A stretch of DNA of 64,000 nt, from contig CAKPFD010000005.1 of the NCBI GenBank assembly GCA_934149515.1, forward strand, positions 1 to 64,000. Direction: 5' to 3'. The stretch's first letter is position 1. The number at the start of each line of letters is the position of its first letter. Positions 53,555 to 62,288 of this stretch are shown piece after piece. This DNA comes from an uncultured Bacilli bacterium. GTDB lineage: Bacteria > Bacillota_I > Bacilli_A > RF39 > UBA660. The notes under the pieces are model-generated. The model saw only the letters and a list, made by a program, of their open reading frames with translations. It was not told the DNA's origin and searched no databases. Made by a program: the position numbers and the translations under genes.

Positions 53555-55351
53555 ATGGATAAAATCTTAACAAGAGATGAAATAAAAGAAGAAGATAAAT
53601 GGGATGTTGATATGCTTTATCAAACTAAAGAAGAATTTGATAAAGATTATCAGCGAATACAAAACATGATAAATGAATTAGCAAATTACAAAGATACATT
53701 CTTAAAAACAAAAGAAAATTTTAAGCAAATGTTGTTGCTAAATGAAAAAACAAGTCGTCTATTAGAAAAATTATATACTTATGCTAACCTAAAAAGTAAT
53801 GAAAATATGGATAATCCAATGTATCAAGAATTAATAGGAAAAGCAAGTACGTTATACCAAGACTATCAAGAAAAATTAGCTTACTTCGAACCTATGCTAT
53901 TAAAAGAAAAAGAAGATACTATCAAAGATTATCTACAACAAGAAGAAATTAAACAATATACCCATACCATCTTAGATACCATGCGCTACAAAGGTCATAG
54001 CATGAGTGAAGAAGAACAAAAAGTACTATCTGCCTTTTTAAAAACATTAGAATCAGGTAGTAACGCTGCCAGTTATTTAATGGATGCAGATATGCGTTTT
54101 GGTAATATTATAGACGAAAATGGAAAAGAAGTAGAATTAACAGAAAGTAATTATGGTATTTATTTACGTAGTAAAAATAGAGAAGTAAGAAAAGCAGCAT
54201 TCATGAGAATGCAAGAAGTATTTGGAAGTTATAAAAATACACTAACAGCAACGTTATCCGGTGTTGTGTATGAATCTGCAACAAGTGCTAGATGGAATCA
54301 TTTTGCTTCCTCTTTAGAAGCGACACTTTATGCAAATGATATACCAGTAAAACTATATGATAATCTAATTACTTGTGTCCATGAACATTTACCGCTTTTA
54401 TATCAATATTTTGATCTAAAAAAACAAGCTTTAGATTTAGATGAATTTCATCTATATGATGGTTATGTTAACACAGTAGATACCATTCATACAAAATACC
54501 CATTTGAAAAAGGAAAAGAACTTGTATTAGAAGCTTTATCTGTATTAGGAGAAGAATATATAGAAATCTTAAAGAAAGCCTTCGAAGAAAACTGGATAGA
54601 TAAATATCCAAATCGAGGAAAAACCGGTGGAGCCTATTCTTCAGGATGCTATGATACAAAACCATATGTTTTACTAAATTACACTAACACATATGATGAT
54701 GTATCTACCTTAGCACATGAATTAGGACATTCAATGCATAGCTATTTTTCAGTTCATAACAATGACTATGCAAACTATTCATATCCCTTATTTTTAGCAG
54801 AAATTGCTTCCACAGTTAATGAATTATTATTTTCATATTACATGGAACAACATACAGATGATAAAAAAGAAAAACAAGCAATTTTAAATGAAAGATTAGA
54901 TATGTTTAAAGCAACTGTCTTTCGTCAGACAATGTTTGCAGAATTTGAACAACACATGCATCATATGGCAGATAAACAAGCAATTCTAACAGCCGAACAA
55001 CTAAGCAATGACTACTACGAACTAAATAAACTTTATTTCGGTAAAAACGTTGTAGTAGATGATGTCATTCGCTATGAATGGTTAAGAATTCCACATTTTT
55101 ATCGACCATTTTATGTGTATCAATATGCAACAGGTCTTTCCATTGCTGCCTATATTGCCAAAAATATTCTAGAACAACAAGAAGGATTCAAAGAAAAATA
55201 TCTTACCTTCTTAAAAGCAGGAGGAAGTAACTATCCACTTGAAACCTTAAAAATCATCGATGTTGATCTAACTGATACAAAAGTATTTGAAGAAGCAATG
55301 GAAATGTTTAAAAATACAATGGAAGAATATCAAAAAGTAAGTAATAGATAG
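53555..55351 (+). CDS. pepF: Oligoendopeptidase F (M3 family)
   Basis: 598 residues, standard length. The zinc site HELGH is at residues 388-392 with S-M-H-S-Y-F following, and the M3 fold helix blocks are present. It degrades short peptides in the cytoplasm. It lies between dnaK and dnaJ in the same direction, an unusual insertion into the heat-shock operon that suggests it is induced with the chaperones. Confidence 0.94.
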   Translation: MDKILTRDEIKEEDKWDVDMLYQTKEEFDKDYQRIQNMINELANYKDTFLKTKENFKQMLLLNEKTSRLLEKLYTYANLKSNENMDNPMYQELIGKASTLYQDYQEKLAYFEPMLLKEKEDTIKDYLQQEEIKQYTHTILDTMRYKGHSMSEEEQKVLSAFLKTLESGSNAASYLMDADMRFGNIIDENGKEVELTESNYGIYLRSKNREVRKAAFMRMQEVFGSYKNTLTATLSGVVYESATSARWNHFASSLEATLYANDIPVKLYDNLITCVHEHLPLLYQYFDLKKQALDLDEFHLYDGYVNTVDTIHTKYPFEKGKELVLEALSVLGEEYIEILKKAFEENWIDKYPNRGKTGGAYSSGCYDTKPYVLLNYTNTYDDVSTLAHELGHSMHSYFSVHNNDYANYSYPLFLAEIASTVNELLFSYYMEQHTDDKKEKQAILNERLDMFKATVFRQTMFAEFEQHMHHMADKQAILTAEQLSNDYYELNKLYFGKNVVVDDVIRYEWLRIPHFYRPFYVYQYATGLSIAAYIAKNILEQQEGFKEKYLTFLKAGGSNYPLETLKIIDVDLTDTKVFEEAMEMFKNTMEEYQKVSNR

Positions 55352-55362
55352 GAAGTGAAACT

Positions 55363-56508
55363 ATGGCAACAAAAAGAGATTATTATGAAGTATTAGGAGT
55401 TGATAAATCAGCAAGTCAAGACGAAATTAAAAGTGCTTTTCGAAAACTTGCTAAGAAATATCACCCTGATTTAAATAAAGAAGCTGATGCTGCCGAAAAA
55501 TTCAAAGAAGTACAAGAAGCCTATTCTGTTTTATCTGATGAATCAAAAAGAAAACAATATGATCAATTTGGTCATGCAGCCTTTAGCGGAGCTGGAGCCG
55601 GAGCTTCTAATGGCTATGGTGGATTCAATGGTGCAGGATTTGGTTTTGATGCTAGTGATTTAGGAGACATCTTTGAAGATTTATTTGGAGGTGGCTTTGG
55701 TTTTGGAGGTAGTACTAGCCGTGGCAGTTCATCAAGAGCACGCCGAGGTAATGACGTTTTAATGGAAGTTGACTTAAGCTTTATGGAAGCTGCTTTCGGT
55801 TGTGAAAAAGATTTTGATCTAGATGTTGTAGAAGAATGTGATAACTGTAACGGTAAGGGTGGTTTTGGAGAAAAAACTTGTCAAACCTGTCATGGAAGTG
55901 GTACTATTACTTCTCAACAAAGAACCATACTAGGATCCTTCATGACAAAATCTCCATGTCCAGATTGTAATGGCAAAGGAAAAACTTTCGATAGAACTTG
56001 TTCAGAATGCAAAGGAAAAGGTAGAAAGAAAGCAAGAAAAACCATTACTGTCAATATACCAAGTGGTATTGATACGCAAGAACGTTTACGAGTACCAGGA
56101 AAAGGTCAAGCAGGCGAAAATGGCGGACCAAACGGTGATTTATACTTAGAATTCAAAGTTGGAACCCATCGTTTTTACAAACGAGACGGAAATGATATTT
56201 ATCTAGATGTACCAATTACAATCGTTGAAGCTACCCTAGGAGCCAAAAAAGAAATACCAACACTATATGGTAATGTAACATTGACAATACCAGCAGGTAC
56301 TGACAGTCAAACCAAACAGAGAATTCGTGGTAAAGGAATTAAAAACGAAACAACAAAAAGAACCGGCGATATGTATGTTGTATTCCAAGTACAAACACCA
56401 AAGAAATTAACAAGAGATCAGAAAAAACTATTTGAAGCCTTAAAAGACACCAATTTTAAAGATAGTGAAATTACAAAATTTGATGATTTTACCGCTCAAC
56501 AAAAATAG
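55363..56508 (+). CDS. dnaJ: Chaperone DnaJ (Hsp40)
   Basis: 381 residues. J-domain with HPD at about 33-35, glycine/phenylalanine-rich stretch (about 75-120), four CxxCxGxG zinc motifs (CDNCNGKG, CQTCHGSG, CPDCNGKG, CSECKGKG) and two substrate domains. It delivers clients to DnaK and stimulates its ATPase. A GGAAGTG site is upstream; a terminator overlaps its end. Confidence 0.97.
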   Translation: MATKRDYYEVLGVDKSASQDEIKSAFRKLAKKYHPDLNKEADAAEKFKEVQEAYSVLSDESKRKQYDQFGHAAFSGAGAGASNGYGGFNGAGFGFDASDLGDIFEDLFGGGFGFGGSTSRGSSSRARRGNDVLMEVDLSFMEAAFGCEKDFDLDVVEECDNCNGKGGFGEKTCQTCHGSGTITSQQRTILGSFMTKSPCPDCNGKGKTFDRTCSECKGKGRKKARKTITVNIPSGIDTQERLRVPGKGQAGENGGPNGDLYLEFKVGTHRFYKRDGNDIYLDVPITIVEATLGAKKEIPTLYGNVTLTIPAGTDSQTKQRIRGKGIKNETTKRTGDMYVVFQVQTPKKLTRDQKKLFEALKDTNFKDSEITKFDDFTAQQK

Positions 56509-56535
56509 ATTAGCACTTTTCTAATCTATTTTCTT
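56504..56535 (+). terminator. Terminator after the heat-shock operon
   Basis: AATAGATTAG (56504-56513) pairs with CTAATCTATT (56521-56530), followed by a T-rich tail. Confidence 0.85.
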
Positions 56536-56614
56536 TTCTGCCAAGAATGATGGGCTATATTTTTCAAGAAATTTGTGGTAAAATAAAAAAATAAATGGAA
56601 AAAGGGATGATGAT

Positions 56615-57031
56615 ATGCGTAAATTAACTGATGATGGCTTAATTTTTATTGACAAGCAAGGACAAATAACACGATATGAACGAACAGCAGGAATTCAACA
56701 TAATGATCTTTTACATCAATATCAAAAAATAAAACATTATGATGAAGTAGATAGAACAGATATTGCTAAAAATAAACAAGAAATTCTATTTTATATCTAT
56801 AACAAAGATCAAGCAGCAGCCTTCTTACCTAAAACACTAACAGATGAACAACTGTATTCTTTAGAATTACTACAAGAAGGAATGGATAGCTTGCAATTAT
56901 TAGAAGTAAGAAAGTATAAAGAACAAGATTATCAAGATTTTATATTAACAGGAGATGATATTGCAGATCAGTTTTCAAATGAAGTGATCCAGTCTTATTT
57001 TACAAAATCATCAAAAAGGAAGGCGAAATAA
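56615..57031 (+). CDS. Unknown cytoplasmic protein upstream of rnc
   Basis: 138 residues, no signal peptide or membrane segment. The start is basic and the rest mainly helical and acidic; the end is lysine-rich. No family recognised. rnc starts three bases after the stop codon, so they are cotranscribed. Confidence 0.65.
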   Translation: MRKLTDDGLIFIDKQGQITRYERTAGIQHNDLLHQYQKIKHYDEVDRTDIAKNKQEILFYIYNKDQAAAFLPKTLTDEQLYSLELLQEGMDSLQLLEVRKYKEQDYQDFILTGDDIADQFSNEVIQSYFTKSSKRKAK

Positions 57032-57034
57032 TAT

Positions 57035-57700
57035 ATGGTAGAACTATTTGAAAAATTACATATTAAACCAAAAGATTTAACCCTTTACAACATTGCTTTT
57101 TCTCATTCATCTTATGCGAACGAACACAAAGCCAAAAAAGATTATGAACGCTTAGAATTTTTAGGAGATGCAGTGGTTGATTTAGTAGTAGCAGATTACT
57201 TATACAACAACTATAGTGAAACAGAAGGAGAAATGACAAAAGTAAGAGCAAGTTATGTTTGCGAAAATGCCCTTTATACTTACTCAACGCAATTAGGCTT
57301 AAATCAATACATTAGAGTAGGGCATGGAGAAGAACATAGTGGTGGTAAATTCAAAAAAGCAATCGTTGCTGATATTTTTGAAGCTCTAATGGGAGCCATT
57401 TACTTAGATTTAGGATATGCAACAGTAAGAAATGTCATCTTAAAAATTGTCATTCCCTACATTGAAGATCCAACTATCTCTTTCTTTGAAGATTATAAAT
57501 CAGCTCTTCAAGAAGCAGTGCAAACAACCAAAAAAAGCTTATTTTATGAACTAATAGAAGAAAGTGGACCACCACATAATAAAACATTTACCATGCAAGT
57601 AAAAATTGACAATATCATCTATGGGAAAGGAACTGGCAATAGTAAAAAAGAAGCTGAGCAGGAAGCTGCCAAAAACGCTTTAGAAAAACTAGCCTCTTAA
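57035..57700 (+). CDS. rnc: Ribonuclease III
   Basis: 221 residues. The catalytic signature is ERLEFLGDAVVDLV near residue 38, with the second acidic site ADIFEALMGAIYLD; a C-terminal double-stranded RNA-binding domain ends the protein (K-K-E-A-E-Q-E-A-A-K-N-A-L). It processes rRNA precursors and other duplex RNA. Unlike many Bacillota, smc is not adjacent. Confidence 0.97.
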   Translation: MVELFEKLHIKPKDLTLYNIAFSHSSYANEHKAKKDYERLEFLGDAVVDLVVADYLYNNYSETEGEMTKVRASYVCENALYTYSTQLGLNQYIRVGHGEEHSGGKFKKAIVADIFEALMGAIYLDLGYATVRNVILKIVIPYIEDPTISFFEDYKSALQEAVQTTKKSLFYELIEESGPPHNKTFTMQVKIDNIIYGKGTGNSKKEAEQEAAKNALEKLAS

Positions 57701-57708
57701 GACATATT

Positions 57709-58182
57709 ATGGAAAATAAAATATATGAATTAATAGAAGATGAAATAATGGAAAGAGAATCAGAAGCATATCAAAATCGTTTAGAATATGTTAAAGGACT
57801 TATTTATTATATGCAATCTTATAAAGACGTCTTTAAAAATGAATATTTTCAACAAGAAACAAAGGCTTTAACAAACCATTATCAGGTCTTAACACCATTA
57901 TTACAATCAACAGAAGAAGCATTGTTTTACTTACAAATGCACGAAGACGATAGAAAAATAAGCTTATTATTAGCAGATCTAACCATGGTTGATACTGTTT
58001 TAACTTATCAAAGCATCTATCATGAAGCGCTAGATATGCAAGTAATTGCAATCAGTGAGCAAGATAAATCAAATATTCAAATGTATCATAAAACATTACT
58101 AGATTATTCTGACATTTTAAATACCAATACAAAAGGATATCAAAAACGTCTTGGAGTTTACTTGCCAAAAAAAGAAAATTAA
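57709..58182 (+). CDS. Unknown helical protein between rnc and RNase J
   Basis: 157 residues, almost entirely helical, acidic, no membrane segment or cysteine motifs. It starts eight bases after rnc and ends 43 bases before the RNase J-like gene. Position suggests RNA metabolism, but no family was recognised. Confidence 0.65.
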   Translation: MENKIYELIEDEIMERESEAYQNRLEYVKGLIYYMQSYKDVFKNEYFQQETKALTNHYQVLTPLLQSTEEALFYLQMHEDDRKISLLLADLTMVDTVLTYQSIYHEALDMQVIAISEQDKSNIQMYHKTLLDYSDILNTNTKGYQKRLGVYLPKKEN

Positions 58183-58225
58183 CGTATAATGATGACGCAT
58201 TATAAAACCAAAGAAAGGAGATTAT

Positions 58226-59878
58226 ATGAGCAAAATTAAAATATTTAGTTTAGGTGGCTTAAATGAAAACGGAAAAAACATGTATGTTGTAACCGTTGAT
58301 AAGAATATTTATGTATTTGATGCCGGTCTAAAATATGATAACGAAAAAAACTTAGGAATTGACTATATCATTCCAAATTATGATTATTTATTAAAACATA
58401 GAAAACAAATTAAAGGAATCTTTTTAACTCATGGACATGAAGGAAATATTGGTGCAGTACCAGATATTTTACAAGCAATGCCAGAAATACCTGTATACGG
58501 AACTAAATTAACCTTAGAGTTATTACGCCTTGATTTATCAAAAGAACAAGCGCAAAAAGCAAAATTAATAGAAATTAAACCACATGTCAAAGTATCTTTA
58601 GGAAAAGAAAGTGTTTTTCCAATTGCAATGACACACTCTATTCCAGATGCTGTTTGTTACGTTTTATACACTAAAGATGGTGCTATCGTTTATACTGGAG
58701 ACTTTACCTTTGATCACAGTATGAAAGAACCATATAAAACAGATATTGGTAAATTAGCCTATGTTGGAAAACAAGGGGTATTATGTTTATTATGTGAATC
58801 AATGTATGCTGAAAGAGAAGGGTATACAAGCCCTAACCATCGTGTACAAGATTTTATTAGAAGTGTTCTTGCTAAAAATGAAAACAGAATCATCGCAACG
58901 ATCTTTCCCGCACATTTTTATAGAATTCAAGAAATCTTTGATGAGGTAAGTAAAACGCATCGTAAAATTGTAATCATGGGTAAAAGCTTACAAAACACAA
59001 TTTCTTATGCAATTAACAATCATTATTTAACAGTTAATAAAAATATTATTGGTGATTTAAGTAATCTAGAAGATAAAGATGTTGTTGTTTTTATTTCTGA
59101 TGAAAAAGAAAAACCTTTTGCAAATCTAGAACGTATTACAAAAGGTTATGATCGTTATATCAAACTAAAACCAACAGATACCATATTCATTACAGAACCA
59201 TCTTATCCAGGAATAGAAAAACGTCTTGCAACTATCATGGATGAAATTGCTATGCTTGGAGTAAACACAATAAGCTTATCTAGTAAAAAGCATTTATTGC
59301 ATCACGCTTCTAAAGAAGACCTAAGTTTATTAATCAATTTAATGCAACCAAAATATTATTTTCCAGTCAAAGGAGAATATCGTCAACAATATGCTAATGC
59401 TGAAACAGCAGAAAGCGTAGGTATTCCAAAAGATCATATCTTATTAAAACAAAATGGCGACGTTGCATACTTTGAAAATGGCAACTTAGTAGAAACAAAT
59501 GAACACATCGAAACAGATGAAATCTTAGTAGATGGTAAAAACCAAGGCGATATTGGTGATTTAGTCTTAAAAGATCGTGAAATGTTAGGAGAAAACGGAA
59601 TTGTTATTTTAAGTTGCACGCTAGATAGAGAAACCAAAAAAATCTTAGCAGGACCAGAAGTATTAACAAGAGGTTTCATTTATGTTAAAGATAATTTAGA
59701 TTTAGTTGATGAAATTAAACGTTTATCAAAAGAAACCATTGAAGCAAATATCGAAGAAGGAACAAAAAGAGTAGATTATGCGAAAATTAAAAATGATGTA
59801 AGAGATATTCTTGGAAAATATTTTTATAAAGTAATGGATTCTAAACCAATGATTATTACAGTTATTCAAGAAGTATAA
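58226..59878 (+). CDS. RNase J-type protein with degenerate active site
   Basis: 550 residues of the RNase J (beta-CASP metallo-beta-lactamase) family, with THSIPDA, GDFTFD and the C-terminal domain. The first metal motif, normally HxHxDH, reads HGHEGN (69-74), so the Asp and last His are lost. The usual HGEYR is KGEYR near residue 381. This looks like an inactive or weakly active partner, as RNase J2 is to J1. A second, intact RNase J is expected elsewhere. Confidence 0.9.
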   Translation: MSKIKIFSLGGLNENGKNMYVVTVDKNIYVFDAGLKYDNEKNLGIDYIIPNYDYLLKHRKQIKGIFLTHGHEGNIGAVPDILQAMPEIPVYGTKLTLELLRLDLSKEQAQKAKLIEIKPHVKVSLGKESVFPIAMTHSIPDAVCYVLYTKDGAIVYTGDFTFDHSMKEPYKTDIGKLAYVGKQGVLCLLCESMYAEREGYTSPNHRVQDFIRSVLAKNENRIIATIFPAHFYRIQEIFDEVSKTHRKIVIMGKSLQNTISYAINNHYLTVNKNIIGDLSNLEDKDVVVFISDEKEKPFANLERITKGYDRYIKLKPTDTIFITEPSYPGIEKRLATIMDEIAMLGVNTISLSSKKHLLHHASKEDLSLLINLMQPKYYFPVKGEYRQQYANAETAESVGIPKDHILLKQNGDVAYFENGNLVETNEHIETDEILVDGKNQGDIGDLVLKDREMLGENGIVILSCTLDRETKKILAGPEVLTRGFIYVKDNLDLVDEIKRLSKETIEANIEEGTKRVDYAKIKNDVRDILGKYFYKVMDSKPMIITVIQEV

Positions 59879-59885
59879 AGTATGG

Positions 59886-59921
59886 CTGAACAAGGTAAAC
59901 AAAATACATTGTTCAGTTTTT
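59886..59921 (+). terminator. Terminator after the RNase J-type gene
   Basis: CTGAACAA (59886-59893) pairs with TTGTTCAG (59909-59916), followed by TTTTT. Confidence 0.9.
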
Positions 59922-59946
59922 CTTTCCTATTAATAATTAAAATGAA

Positions 59947-60140
59947 TTGAAAAACATCATCATTCATGTTATGATCTATCTAGAAAGATAGAATAGGTAG
60001 GTGTTTGATATGATGGTATTTTCTTCTATTAACCAAAAGTTAACCTGGGGGGGGGGTACTTTAATCAAGCAATCTATCTATTTTTCTTTTACCACAAAAA
60101 AATGATCAGGATATAAATGTATTCTGGTCTTTTTCGTGTC
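59947..60140 (+). promoter_or_regulatory. Conserved G-tract leader with terminator hairpin, copy 3
   Basis: TTGAAA (59947-59952) and TATGAT (59970-59975) are 17 bases apart. The leader ORF at 60010 contains ten G (60047-60056). A CAGGATA/TATTCTG hairpin (60107-60126) with a T-rich tail follows two bases after the leader stop codon. An AAAGGAG site and the surface gene start at 60170. Confidence 0.65.
60010..60105 (+). CDS. Leader peptide with a 10-G tract (31 aa)
   Basis: ATG ATG at 60010 follows AGGTG, spaced as in copy 1. The peptide contains I-N-Q-K-L-T-W-G-G-G-T-L-I-K-Q-S-I-Y-F. Its stop codon ends one base before the terminator hairpin, so a ribosome finishing the peptide would cover the hairpin and could block it. 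Loss of one G would end the peptide after T-W-G-G-V-L. Confidence 0.6.
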   Translation: MMVFSSINQKLTWGGGTLIKQSIYFSFTTKK

Positions 60141-60169
60141 TAAAAAATCAAATAAAGGAGTAAGAACAA

Positions 60170-62209
60170 ATGGAAAAATTAAAAAAGAATAAAGAGAAAA
60201 TCTTTATGATAGTAGCAGTAATTGTTTTATTTATTGCAGTCGTTGGTGTCAGTTATGCAGCATTTAGTTATACTAGAACAGGTGAAAAGTTGAACGCTAT
60301 TACAACAGGTGCCATCAGAATGAGTTATGAAGAAAGTAGTAATGTTATCTCTATTGATAAAGCATTACCGACTACTGATGCCACTGGAAAGGTACGTCTA
60401 AAAGAAGGTGAATACTTTGATTTCACATTATCTACAACCATTCAGGGAACAACCAATGTTAACTGGGAGATTGCAGCACAAGATGTGACAACTGGTAGTA
60501 AAAAGATTGATGGTAAATATATCAAACTATATCTAACAGAAGTAGATAGTGCAGGAACAGAAACAGAAGTAATGGCACCAACAGCTTATAGTGCTGATAC
60601 TAGTGCAAATGGTTATACCGGAAGACCTGCCAACATGATGAGTTTAGCAATAGGCTCAACCTCTACAACTTTTAACAAAAAATACCGTTTAAGGATGTAT
60701 GTAGATGAATCATATAACCCACAAGGAGATGGAGGAAACTTGGTATTTTCCGTTAAAGTAAATGCTTATGGTAAGACAGGAGAAGCAATGTCAAATGGTA
60801 CTAAAGTAGCAACACAACTACTAAAAGGAGTAGGAAAAAATGGTGCAATAAATACCTCTGATTCAGAACAAACATTTATCACTGGAACTAATCCAAATAA
60901 CTATATTTGGTATAGTGGGAAATTATGGAGGGCAGTATCCGTTGATCCAAGTGATAATAGTGTAAAATTAGTAACACAATGGAATATATCATCAATACCA
61001 TACAACGCATCAGGAAATACAGCCTTTGAAGGAAGTTATATGCAACAATGGTTAAATGATACAACGAGAGATGGCTTCTTAGGAAATTTAAGAGAACCAG
61101 AAAAATTCATTAAAACAGATAGTGTTTGGAATGCAACATTAACAACTGCAACGACAAAACCAGCCAAAACAACCATGGTAACAAGTGCTGTAGGTTTATT
61201 AAATATGTATGAATATACAATGAGTTATAAAGGTACAACATATTCAAATGGTTATTTAAATAATGGTCTATATTGGTGGATATTAACACCATATAACACG
61301 TTTAGCGTCCGTTTTGTGAGCTACAATGGCACTGCGGACAACAGCGATGTTACGGATTCGAACGGTGGGCGCCCCGCAATTAATCTAAAATCTAGTGTAG
61401 AAATCGTATCAGGTTCTGGAACAGCAAGTGATCCATATCGTCTAAAAGGAGATAATGATACACCAACATCTGGCACCAAACTAGCAACAAGATATAGTGG
61501 AGAATACATTCGATTTGGAACTAGAGATAATAACCTTTATCAAATTGTCAGTCATGAAACAGAAGAGATGACGAAAATAGTAAGTGCTATACCTTTAAAA
61601 GAAAATGGGAGCTATAAAACAATATCATTTAATGATGGTTCATCATCAACAGCGATAAAAGATTTTTCAAATAATATGTATAGAAAAATGAGTAATCATG
61701 AAAATTACGTAGTAGTAGAATCAATTATAGATGATGATCCGATTTATTCTAACAGTAATACCATAGGAAGTTTCTTGAATAGAGCATATCTAACAAATAG
61801 TAGCTATCTAACAACTGATCAAGTAAATATGATAGAAGATAATGTAACATGGTATTTGGGAGCAGTAGGAACTGAGACGAGTTATAATTATAAACTAGCA
61901 AAATATGTAAGTGAAGCAAGTACAAATTTAACTTCAAATACAGCAACAGCAAAAGTCGGATTATTAAGATATGGAGAATTAAATTCTGGACAGTTTGATA
62001 GATACGAAAATAATACAAGTTATTGGACATTAACACCATTTGTTTCGTTGGGACTTCATGATATAAATAACTATGGCAGTTCAATAAATGTTAAACCGAC
62101 TAAATCAGATAAGGAAGGAATACGTCCAACATTTAACTTAGCTTCTAATGTTGTGATCACGTCTGGTGATGGCACGAAAGATAATCCTTTTGAAGTAGCA
62201 CTCCAGTAA
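60170..62209 (+). CDS. Paralogous DGR target surface protein
   Basis: 679 residues, very similar to the protein at 46441-48513 over the signal/anchor and TasA-like domain (about residues 10-205), and similar in both lectin-like domains. The first domain ends in variable repeat 3 (residues 379-401). The second domain ends in ordinary AT-rich codons (62041-62130), with no template match, so only one of its domains is diversified. A full promoter, leader and AAAGGAG site precede it. It is likely displayed on the cell surface through the SipW-type N-terminus. Confidence 0.85.
   Translation: MEKLKKNKEKIFMIVAVIVLFIAVVGVSYAAFSYTRTGEKLNAITTGAIRMSYEESSNVISIDKALPTTDATGKVRLKEGEYFDFTLSTTIQGTTNVNWEIAAQDVTTGSKKIDGKYIKLYLTEVDSAGTETEVMAPTAYSADTSANGYTGRPANMMSLAIGSTSTTFNKKYRLRMYVDESYNPQGDGGNLVFSVKVNAYGKTGEAMSNGTKVATQLLKGVGKNGAINTSDSEQTFITGTNPNNYIWYSGKLWRAVSVDPSDNSVKLVTQWNISSIPYNASGNTAFEGSYMQQWLNDTTRDGFLGNLREPEKFIKTDSVWNATLTTATTKPAKTTMVTSAVGLLNMYEYTMSYKGTTYSNGYLNNGLYWWILTPYNTFSVRFVSYNGTADNSDVTDSNGGRPAINLKSSVEIVSGSGTASDPYRLKGDNDTPTSGTKLATRYSGEYIRFGTRDNNLYQIVSHETEEMTKIVSAIPLKENGSYKTISFNDGSSSTAIKDFSNNMYRKMSNHENYVVVESIIDDDPIYSNSNTIGSFLNRAYLTNSSYLTTDQVNMIEDNVTWYLGAVGTETSYNYKLAKYVSEASTNLTSNTATAKVGLLRYGELNSGQFDRYENNTSYWTLTPFVSLGLHDINNYGSSINVKPTKSDKEGIRPTFNLASNVVITSGDGTKDNPFEVALQ
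61306..61372 (+). repeat. DGR variable repeat 3 (VR3)
   Basis: Gap-free 67-base match to the template: 8 of 21 adenines changed, 5 of 46 other bases changed. AAC codons become AGC, TAC and AGC; AAT becomes GAC and GAT. It is 12.7 kb from the template, at the end of the first lectin-like domain. Confidence 0.8.
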
Positions 62210-62215
62210 CAAAAA

Positions 62216-62240
62216 GATAGGGTAACTCCCTGTTTTTTTT
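62216..62240 (+). terminator. Terminator after the second DGR target gene
   Basis: An AGGG/CCCT stem with a short loop is followed by a run of eight T. Confidence 0.7.
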
Positions 62241-62288
62241 GTTTCTAAATCCACCCACTATAGAATAAGATACAAGTAGAGGTGGAAT

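Noticed and set aside
62041..62130. Possible fourth variable repeat at the end of the second domain of the paralogue
   Set aside because: The codons are AT-rich like the rest of the gene and do not align to the template beyond the shared domain ending.
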